NCBI GenBank assembly: GCA_035560235.1
Contig: DATMAG010000079.1
Coordinates: 62,001 to 126,000 of the forward strand
Origin: DASRDU01 sp035560235
Lineage (GTDB): Bacteria; Acidobacteriota; Blastocatellia; RBC074
Length of the DNA: 64,000 nucleotides
Direction of reading: 5' to 3'
Below, one piece after another: positions 57,201 through 64,000 of this stretch. Each line of letters begins with the position of its first letter. Position 1 is the stretch's first letter. Under the pieces are notes generated by a model. That model was not told the origin of the DNA. It searched no databases and saw only the letters and a program-made list of their open reading frames with translations. The position numbers were made by a program, and so were the translations under genes.

Positions 57201-57924
57201 GCTGACGAATGCTTCCGGCATCGGTCAGACGCGGTTTGAGCCGAGTCTCGACCTGTTCAATGACGCGCTGGAATATTCGCGCGCCGATTACGATCAGACG
57301 CACGTCTTCAACTTCAACGCGATTTACGAACTGCCGTTCGGCCCCGGCAAACGGTGGCTGAACGAAGGACTGGTTTCGCGGCTGCTCGGCGGCTGGCAGG
57401 TGACCTCGATCATCCGGGCCGGAACGGGCGCGCCGATCACGCTTGTGGATGCGCGCGGCACGCTCAATCGCGCCGGGCGTTCAGGCCGGCAGACGCCGCA
57501 GACTTCGCTGACGAAGGATCAGATCAGGGATCTGATCGGCATCTTCAAGCGGCCTGACGGGGTCTTTTTCATCAATCCGGCAGTGATCAATCCGGCCACA
57601 GGGCGCGGCGCTGAAGGCTTCGGTCAGCCGGCGTTCCCCGGTCAGGTCTTCTTCAACAACGCGCCGGGACAGACCGGCAGTCTCGAACGCGCCTTCATCA
57701 ACGGGCCGTTCTATTTCAACTGGGACGCGGGCATCTTCAAGAACTTTGCGCTCACTGAACGCGTCCGCTTCCAGTTCCGCGCCGAACTGTTCAATGCACT
57801 GAACCGGCCCAATTTCTTTGCCAGTCAGTTCGGCACGCTCAACATCAACAGCACGAATTTCGGGCGCATCGTCTCAACGTTCGACCCGCGCATCGTGCAG
57901 TTCGCCGGACGCCTGGAGTTCTGA
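54277..57924 (+). CDS. TonB-dependent receptor, carboxypeptidase-regulatory type (receptor D)
   Basis: Outer-membrane receptor (1215 aa; AAGGAGG six bases before the ATG). Signal peptide LVLILSVFSVFAVTGLAQ, a regulatory-like domain (about residues 30-110; LVGTVVSPDGGVVPGAQVVI), a plug (about 125-240; IVELPLNGRDPTSLILLQ and NGQRPAFTNITRDGINIQ) and a barrel ending RIVQFAGRLEF. It is in the same direction as receptor C and the SYLF gene. The 200-base leader contains a long inverted repeat GAAGCTGATGT/ACATCAGCTTC. The substrate is unknown. Confidence 0.9.
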   Translation: MKTVRNLVLILSVFSVFAVTGLAQSNTGRLVGTVVSPDGGVVPGAQVVITDNQTAKERTLVTSNEGTFLVPQLDIGTYTVKVTAPGFKTFVANEVKIDVGREYTLNVTLEVGQTQDSISVTAGADVVNATNAELSNSVSPRQIVELPLNGRDPTSLILLQAGTASNGATNTSINGQRPAFTNITRDGINIQDNFIRANASDFTPQRPTVDDVAEFTITTQNASADQGYGASQVQMVTPRGQNAFHGALFEYNRNSEFAANDFFNNASNTPKPFLNRNQFGGRIGGPIVPNKLFFFFATEFFLLRTQSPQLRTILTPSARQGTFTYVRSDNGQLQTVNLFSLVPQITGIDPTVQSRILANLPAVGNTTERGDQRNTTGLRFNQRNNLDRKTFTGRLDFDLNEHHTFSGVYSFVRESPNDRPDVDAGQDSSRGAGFAAVPVVDQPADRRFLSTAWRWSPTTRFTNEVRGGWFKTNPTFLRTVAQPNFFLTLPLISNPEINFQDQGRHTHTYSAQDTADYTLGNHAFRFGGQAQFFRISPFASFDTIPRFILGTNQNTPQITTAQFTNASLFPGGISTAQRATANSLLALLGGIVGSATQTFNVTSRTSGFVPGAPFEQKFAYENLSLYFADQWRISPRFSLNLGLRYEYFTPLREERGLALEPLLLSADVVGAIINQNGTVDFIGNNAGGKNFFEADTDNFAPVVSFAWSPQFENKFLGRVFGESGRTVLRGGFRMSYVNDDYLRSADNAQSGNSGLSSTVTLPSLNARLSTLTATVPTPAFGIPRTFAEGNLRSGNFFSTVFAIDPTIQVPRIFEYNFGIQRELGFQTVLEIRYVGSFSNQLIRGIDFNQVNIRSNGFLEDFNRARANLLLTGNPACTAAGCQTLSVFPRLGGGGFLSNATVQANLINGTPADLAIFYVTNGVAGAGPLFLANPNAGPVDFLTNAGKYRYNGLQVELRKRFSAGLSFQGNYTFQKTLTNASGIGQTRFEPSLDLFNDALEYSRADYDQTHVFNFNAIYELPFGPGKRWLNEGLVSRLLGGWQVTSIIRAGTGAPITLVDARGTLNRAGRSGRQTPQTSLTKDQIRDLIGIFKRPDGVFFINPAVINPATGRGAEGFGQPAFPGQVFFNNAPGQTGSLERAFINGPFYFNWDAGIFKNFALTERVRFQFRAELFNALNRPNFFASQFGTLNINSTNFGRIVSTFDPRIVQFAGRLEF

Positions 57925-58108
57925 CGGGAGAACGGCGGGTTTTTCAGGAATAATTCCGGTGAGACTGGCCGCATCACCGCAGCAATGAATTGATTCGCCT
58001 GATTCCGTCAGGATGCAGAACCGGAAAAAGGGACGAATCAGTCCGCGGCTGCGGGGTGCGGCTTGTTTTTTGCCGGGAGAGTGCCTGGGGAAACATCTGC
58101 GTTCGCGA

Positions 58109-58163
58109 AGCGGACGAATTCAACAGCGGCGAATTGCGCCCGCCGCTGTTGAATTCGTCCGCT
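58109..58163. repeat. Perfect 23-bp inverted repeat
   Basis: The arm at 58109-58131 (AGCGGACGAATTCAACAGCG plus three bases) is matched perfectly at 58141-58163 with a nine-base loop. It lies 54 bases upstream of the decayed efflux-adaptor gene. It could end the receptor D transcript, but no T-run follows. The length and perfection are like the other dispersed hairpins of the window. Confidence 0.75.
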
Positions 58164-58217
58164 CTGTGAAAGGGACTGCTGTCCTCTTCGCAGGAAACCC
58201 GGGAAGCTGTGTTGTTT

Positions 58218-59559
58218 ATGAAAATTGTGATGAGTCAGGATCGGACGCCGGTGCTTTCAGGTCTTCAGTTCGCGCTGCTGATTGTGCTGATTTGCGCTTC
58301 GCTGGCGGGCTGCGCAGTTCGTCAGCAAGGCAATGGTTCAGCCACGGGCAACAAAGCTCAGCCCTCGCCTGCCGTCTCGCCAGTTCCCGTTGATACAGCC
58401 ACAGCCATCACGCGACAGGTTCCGGCTTACATTCCTGCGACCGGCAGTTTCGTGGCTGATGAATCATCTGACGTTGCGCCGGAAACTTCGGGTCAGATTG
58501 TGGCGACGCCCGTGGATACAGGCGATTTCGTGCGCGAGGGCGCGGTCATTGCGCGGCTTGATGACCGCGATGCGCGACTGCGGTTGCAGCAGACGCAGGC
58601 TTCAGAGCGTCAGGCTGCGGCGGCTGTCCGGCAGGCACAGGCGCGGCTCGGACTCGGTCAGGGCGAAGCCTTCGATGTCAGCGATGTGCCTGAAGTGCGC
58701 GCCGCCCGCCGACAGTATGAAGCCGCCGAAGCGCAGGCGCGCCTGGCTGAAACCAATGCGCGCCGGTATGAAAACCTGGTCGAAACCGGCGACGTGTCGC
58801 GCAGCATACGATCAGGCGCGGGCGCAGGCCGAAACCGCCAGAGCGCAGGCGCAGGCGGCGCGGCAGCAGTACGAAGCGGCCATCAACACTGCGCGCCAGA
58901 GCAATCAGGGTATCGCTTCAGCACAGGCCGCGCTGCAGGCCGCGCACGCGCAGGTCGCCCTGGCTCGCAAGGCTGTCAGCGACACAGTTATCAAAGCGCC
59001 GTTTTCAGGCTACGTCAGCGACAGGCCCGTGGCAGTGGGTGAAGCGGTTTCACCGGCCACGAAGATCGCGACAATTCAGCGAATCAATCCGATCAGGCTG
59101 CGGCTGCAACTGCCCGAAGCTGATGCCGGGCGCACTCGCCTCGGACAAACGGTGACGGCCAGTGTCGCGGCCTGGCCTGACCGCGAATTTACCGGACGCG
59201 TTATTTCAATCAATCCGGCCATTGATCCCGCCTCGCGCACGATTACGGTCGAAGCGCAGATCGAAAATCAGCAGACGCTGCTGCATCCCGGCATGTTCGC
59301 CACCGCGCGACTGATTCAGCCCGGCGGAGAGCAGGCGGTCTTTGTCCCGCGAGCTGCGGTTATCAATGATCCCGCCACCAATTCAGCCCACGTCTTTGTC
59401 ATCGAAGGCAGCACCGCGCGCGTGCGCATCGTGCAGACCGGCGAAGCTGAAAACGATCTGATCAGAATCACCTCGGGCCTCACCGGCAGCGAAACAGTCG
59501 CCGTCAGCCGGACTGAGCAGCTCTTTGACGGAGCCACGGTCAGGATTGTCAATCCCTGA
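58218..59559 (+). pseudogene. RND efflux adaptor (membrane fusion protein), frameshifted
   Basis: Periplasmic adaptor lipoprotein of a tripartite RND pump. The ATG at 58218 gives LIVLICASLAGC with a lipobox (LAGC). The first lipoyl half reads IVATPVDTGDFVREGAVIAR and the coiled-coil hairpin follows. The frame breaks at about 58800-58806 inside GACGTGTCGCGCAGCATACG: the first frame goes on to unrelated residues, while the next frame (+1) continues YDQARAQAETARAQAQAARQ, the second lipoyl half (APFSGYVSDRPVAVGEAV) and the beta-barrel to 59559. One extra base or a two-base loss explains it. Both halves retain normal coding character, so the lesion is recent or a sequencing error. Confidence 0.85.
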
Positions 59560-59629
59560 CCGGCTGATGCGGAACGTCAGTTGCGGTGCCTGATGGCGCG
59601 TTCAGAACCTGTAGAGAGCAGGAATTCTG

Positions 59630-60073
59630 ATGTTTGGATTGATTGCAGGAAGGGGATACAGCAGGTGTATGGAACCACAACGGAATGTCTTTGCCCTCGT
59701 CATTGACGATGACCAGGATCAGTACGAAATCATCAGGGCTTTCCTTACACTTGAAGGGTATTCTGTGCTGACTGCTGATAATGCAGCTGATGGTCTGAAG
59801 CTGTATCGCAAGTACCAGCCTTTCGTGATCATCACTGATTTCAGCATGCCGGAGCTGGATGGAGCTGAACTGGTCAGACGGTTCAGAACAGCCGGGGCAA
59901 AGGATACTCCGATTGTGATCGTCTCGGCTTATTCGCCCGATTATGTCAGGCAGCATCTGCACGCGGGATTTTACCCGGAGACGATTCTTTCAAAGCCGCT
60001 GGATTTTGAACTGCTGCTGGATACCGTCAGAAGCTATCATCAGCAACAGCAGGGTCAGCTCTGTTATGCCTGA
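59630..60073 (+). CDS. Stand-alone response regulator receiver protein
   Basis: Single REC domain (147 aa; AGGA six bases before the ATG at 59630, or 134 aa from the ATG at 59669). LVIDDDQDQYE supplies the acidic pocket, Asp70 in IITDFSMPEL is the phosphoacceptor, IVIVSAYS carries the conserved Ser and TILSKPLDFE the Lys. There is no output domain. It interrupts the order adaptor-pump-channel of the efflux operon, and it is intact while the genes on both sides are broken. The partner kinase is unknown. Confidence 0.88.
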   Translation: MFGLIAGRGYSRCMEPQRNVFALVIDDDQDQYEIIRAFLTLEGYSVLTADNAADGLKLYRKYQPFVIITDFSMPELDGAELVRRFRTAGAKDTPIVIVSAYSPDYVRQHLHAGFYPETILSKPLDFELLLDTVRSYHQQQQGQLCYA

Positions 60074-60091
60074 CCCTTTTCAGAAACAGTA

Positions 60092-60167
60092 GAACAGAAT
60101 TTCGAGTCTGCTCCTGTCCCTGCAACACACCACCTGCACAGGCAGGAGCAGACTCGAATGTCTGTTC
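60092..60167. repeat. 25-bp inverted repeat, two mismatches
   Basis: Arms 60092-60116 and 60143-60167 match at 23 of 25 positions around the words TTCGAGTCTGCTCCTG and GAACAGA, with a 26-base loop. It lies between the receiver gene and the pump gene. A minus-strand open frame here (60080-60643) has no recognisable content and is not called. Confidence 0.75.
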
Positions 60168-60257
60168 CAAATCTCTTCAGGGTGCTGGCGCATCAGCCTG
60201 AACGACTCCTCCCTGCTTCCGGCGCGGCCCGGCCACTTCCAGCCGGTTGTTGACCCC

Positions 60258-63050
60258 ATGCAGAAACTGGCCGAAATCTCTGTTCGTCGTCCGGTCTTCG
60301 CCACGATGATTATTCTGGCGCTGACTGTCGTCGGCGTCTTCTCCTTCTTTACTCTCGGCGTTGATCTCTTTCCGCGTGTTGATTTCCCGACCATCACTGT
60401 TTCAGTCATCAATCCGGGCGCTTCGCCGCAGGAGATTGAAACCGAAATCACCGACAGGGTTGAAGCCTCGGTCAATACGATCAGCGGCATTGATGAACTG
60501 CGCTCGACTTCAATCGAAGGCGTCTCGCAGGTCTTTATTACCTTCGTGCTTGAAAAGGACGCTGACGTGGCCGCGCAGGAAGTGCGCGACAAAATCAATC
60601 TGATTCTTGACGAACTGCCCGAAACCGCCGAAACGCCGGTCATTCAGAAACTCGACACCGAAGCCGCGCCCGTGCTGCGCATCGTCGTCTCAGCCCCGCG
60701 CAGTTTGCGCGAAGTCAGCGACATTGCCGACAAGCAGATTGGCGAAAAGCTTGAAAGCATCAGCGGCGTCGGACAGGTGCAGATCATCGGCGGCAGCGAG
60801 CGCGAAATTCAGATTCAGGTTGATCCTGACCGGATGCGCGCCTTCAACGTCACGATCAATGATGTCGTCAATGCCGCGCGCGCGCAGAACATCGAAGTGC
60901 CGGGCGGGCGCATTGATCAGGGCACACGCGAACTGATGGTGCGCACGCTCGGACGCATCCGCGACATTGAAGGCTTCAATAATCTGGCCATCGCCAGTAA
61001 AAATGGCTTCGCCGTCAAAGTGCGCGACATCGGCCAGGCCGTTGACACCGCCGCCGAGCAGCGCACCGCCGCGCTTTTTGACGGCAAACCGGCGGTCAGC
61101 ATTCTCGTTTCAAAACAGTCAGGCCAGAACACTGTTGCCGTTGCTGACGCGATCAGAGAAAAGCTGAACGAAATCAGGCCGACGCTGCCGCCCGATGTGC
61201 GTTATGAAATCGCGGGCGATCAGTCCGTCTACATTCGCGCCGCCGTTGATTCAATCGAAACGCACCTGATCGAAGGCAGCATTCTCGCTTCAATCGTCGT
61301 CTTTCTCTTTCTCTGGAACTTTCGTTCGACGCTGATTTCAGCCATCGCCATTCCGACTTCGATCATTTCAACTTTTGGTTTGATGGCGGCGATGGGTTAC
61401 ACGCTCAATCAGATCACGATGCTTGCGCTGACGCTGATGGTCGGCATCGTGATTGATGATGCGATTGTGGTGCTTGAAAACATCTATCGTTACATTGAAG
61501 AGAAAGGTCTCTCGCCGTTTCAGGCCGCGATTGAAGGCACGCGCGAAATCGGACTGGCCGTGATGGCGACGACGCTTTCACTGCTCGCGGTCTTTCTGCC
61601 GGTCGGATTTATGGGCGGCATCGTCGGGCAATTTATGTCCTCGTTCGGCCTGACGGCTTCGTTTGCAATTGCAGTTTCGCTGCTCGTTTCATTCACGCTG
61701 ACGCCGATGCTCTCGGCGCGACTCATCAAACGTCACGATCCTGAAACAGCCGCGGCGGCAGCGAAGGCGCGCCCGAACGCACGCCGGGGCCGGAACCGGG
61801 CAAACGTGAAACCATCGCGCAGATGCCGCCCGCGCCCGCGCACGAACCGGCGCACACTTCGAAGGAAGGCCGCATTTATCGCCGCATTGATCGCAGCTAC
61901 ACGCGCCTGCTGGAGTGGTCAATGGCGCATCGCAGGGTGATTGTCGGCCTGAGCGTGCTGACAATCATCAGCATCGTGCCGCTCTTTATGCTGATCGGCA
62001 AAAACTTCCTGCCCGTTGATGACCAGTCACAATTTGAAATCACAGTGCGCGCTGCTGAAGGCACGACGCTGCCCGCGACGCTGACCATCTTTCAGCGCAT
62101 CGCCGCTGAAATGCGCAAACTGCCCGGCGTGACCGACATGCTGACGACAGTTGGCGGCGGTCAGCAGGCTCCGGTCAACAGCGGTTCGATTTATGTCAAG
62201 CTTGCGCCCATCGAAGACCGCGCACTGTCACAGCAGGAACTGATGCTGCGCGCCCGCGAACTGCTCAAACAATTCCCGCCCGAACTGCGCACCGGCGTGC
62301 AGCAGGTCGCGGGCATTTCGGGCGGCGGCTTTCGCAATGCCGATATTCAGTACCTCATCCAGCGGCCCCGACATTCAGAAGCTGACCGGGTACGCCGACA
62401 CATTGCGCCAGAAGATGCAGACCATTCCCAACGTGGTTGACGTGGACACTTCGGTCGTCACGGGCAAGCCGGAACTACGCGTGGTGATTGACCGGCAGCG
62501 CGCTGCTGACCTGGGCGTGCGTGTGGCCGACATCGCGCAGGCGCTGAACACACTGATCGCCGGTCAGCGCGTCGGCACATTCAATGCTGGCCCGGATGAT
62601 TACGACGTGCGTGTGCGCGCGGCGGGTGAGTTCCGCAAAAGCGTCGAAGACCTCAAACGCCTGACTGTGGCTTCAAATCGCGGCGGGCAGATCACGCTTG
62701 ATAACGTGGTGCGCATCGAACCCGGAACCGGCCCGTCCTCAATTGACCGGCTCAACCGTCAGCGACAGGTCACCATCACCGCCAACGTCACGCCCGGCGG
62801 TTCGCAATCGGAGGTGATTCAGCGTATGAACGAATTTGTCAGTCAGATGAAGCTCGATCCCGGATACACCACCGGCCTCGCCGGAAGATCGAAGGAACTC
62901 GGGCGCGCCGGTTATTACTTCGTTCTCGCCTTCGCGCTGTCATTTATTTTTATGTACATGGTGCTGGCCGCACAGTTTGAATCGTTCATTCATCACGCCA
63001 GGCATTGCTCCGGCGCAGTTGCCGCCTCAGCCGCCCGTTGTTGCGCCTGA
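60258..63050 (+). pseudogene. RND efflux pump permease, frameshifted and 3'-truncated
   Basis: HAE1/AcrB-type inner-membrane pump, normally about 1040 aa. The first part (60258 to about 61765) has LAEISVRRPVFATMIILALT as helix 1 and the proton-relay Asp pair in VGIVIDDAIVVLENIYR. The frame then shifts in a GCG-rich stretch near 61750-61775. The reading continues in another frame through KEGRIYRRIDRSYTRLLEWS to about 62361, then shifts back at CAGCGGCCCCGAC (a single extra base restores GPDIQKLTGYAD). Homology ends at AAQFESFIH near 62990, where about the last 150 residues of a normal pump are missing and the sequence passes directly into the outer-membrane channel gene. The product cannot be functional as read. 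Confidence 0.85.
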
Positions 63051-64000
63051 TTACAAAGCCCCGCTGCGCCCGCTGCCTCCGGCTGAACGAGTCGGCGTTG
63101 ACGTGCGCGAACACACGCCGCTGAGTCTTGAAGAAGCCGTGACGATGGCGCTCAACAACAACAGGGACATCAACATCTCGCGCATTGATACGCTGCTCGC
63201 CGGATATGATCTGAGCGCGGCGCGTGGCGTGTACGATCCGCGCATCACTTCTGAAAGTTATTATGAACATCGCGTGACGCCGGTCAGTTCAGTCATCGGC
63301 GGCGGCAGGAACGGTTCAGTCACGCAGACAGATCTGACCGGCAGCGCCAGAATCGGCGGATTCACGCCCTTCGCTGGTGGCGCTTATCAGCTTGATTTTT
63401 CGTCCACGCGGCTGACCACCAACAATCAGTTCGTTTCGCTCAATCCGCAGTTTCCTGCCGCGCTGACGGTGACTTACACGCAACCGCTCTGGCGCGGGCT
63501 GCGGTTTGATGACAATCGTCGCCGCATCGAAGTTGCGAAAAAGAATCTGACGCTGACTGACGCGCAGTTCCGGCAGCGCGTGATCGAAATCATTACCCGC
63601 GTCGAGCAGGCCTACTGGGATCTGGTCTTTTCGCTCAGGAACCTGGACGTGCAGATCGAAGCCGTCAAACAGGCGCGCAGGCAGAGCGAAAGCAATCGCC
63701 GGATGGTGCAGGAAGGACTGCTCGCGCTGATTGATATTGTGGCCGCTGATACTCAGGTGGCGACTTTCGAGCAGAACATATACACCGCGCAGGAAGCGGT
63801 CACTCGCGCTGAAAACACGCTCAAGACGCTGCTGCTCGCTGATCGCACGTCGCCGCTCTGGTCGCAGGCCTTGTGGCCGACAACACCTGTAACGCTCGAA
63901 CCGCCGCGCATTGAACTCAGTGATGCCGTTTCATCGGCGCTCTCAAGTCGGCCTGAACTGCAGCAGTTGCAGGCTTCAGCCGAAATCAACGAAATCAATT
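63001..64000 (+). pseudogene. TolC-like outer-membrane channel, 5'-truncated and running off the window
   Basis: One open frame from about 63001 to the window end encodes the mature part of a TolC-family efflux channel. It begins with a Pro-rich stretch (QLPPQPPVVAPDYKAPLRPL), then TPLSLEEAVTMALNNNRDIN, the amphipathic VEQAYWDLVFSLRNLDVQ and the end of the first repeat (LSDAVSSALSSRPELQQL). No signal peptide or proper start precedes it, because the upstream sequence is the cut pump gene in a different frame. A GTG at 63103 could restart translation but without export signal. The 3' end lies beyond base 64000. Confidence 0.8.

Noticed and set aside
58013..58393. Plus-strand frame covering the 23-bp hairpin
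   Set aside because: Its first half is the inverted repeat and its second half overlaps the adaptor gene out of frame; there is no ribosome-binding site.
60080..60643. Minus-strand frame of 187 codons over the pump gene start
   Set aside because: It mirrors the coding strand of the pump, is Ser/Thr-rich without motif, and runs through the inverted repeat. It is a shadow frame.

Overview
The window is GC-rich bacterial chromosome with no phage, plasmid, CRISPR array or transposase gene that I can see. The gene set suggests an Acidobacteriota genome, perhaps Blastocatellia. The markers are four very large TonB-dependent receptors with an N-terminal carboxypeptidase-regulatory domain, a VWFA protein of the acidobacterial type, a sortilin/VPS10-like beta-propeller protein, an FG-GAP/ASPIC protein, SYLF and DUF1080 proteins, and folate-dependent trmFO. 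The assignment rests on gene families, not on a 16S rRNA gene.

Layout. (1) 95-11286, plus strand: a compact exopolysaccharide cluster of three GT4 and one GT2 glycosyltransferases, an O-antigen-ligase/polymerase-like membrane protein, two asparagine-synthetase-type amidotransferases flanking a methyltransferase, and one outlier, a PduO-type cobalamin adenosyltransferase. (2) 11329-18309: a small membrane protein, a secreted CocE/S15-type hydrolase, three stacked hairpins, a secreted VPS10-like protein, a coiled-coil membrane protein and a truncated TPR gene. (3) 18394-21677, minus strand: a stand-alone receiver protein, an 850-residue double hybrid histidine kinase whose N-terminus looks like the copper-binding ethylene receptor domain, and tRNA-Lys(CUU). 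(4) 22184-42561, all minus strand: a carbohydrate-catabolism region with a sugar-acid transporter, altronate-dehydratase-family enzyme, Gfo/Idh/MocA oxidoreductase, DUF6807 and DUF1080 proteins, esterase, FadR-type regulator, KduD-like dehydrogenase, two TonB-dependent receptors and two TPR proteins. It also holds a truncated ADP-ribosylglycohydrolase gene lying between two inverted-repeat elements. (5) 43064-49310: an Hsp70-like ATPase, an FG-GAP protein, a DUF4031-like protein, trmFO and a VWA protein. (6) 49719-57924: two more TonB-dependent receptors around a SYLF protein. (7) 58218-64000: a tripartite RND efflux operon broken by frameshifts and an apparent deletion that joins pump to outer-membrane channel, with a receiver-domain gene between adaptor and pump.

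The most unusual signals are the ethylene-receptor-like double hybrid kinase; a set of intergenic hairpins built from short word-like, strand-asymmetric repeats (39-70, 13838-14116, 34966-35095, 35580-35628, 46315-46413, and probably 58109-58163 and 60092-60167); and the local decay of the efflux operon while neighbouring genes of more than 3 kb stay intact.
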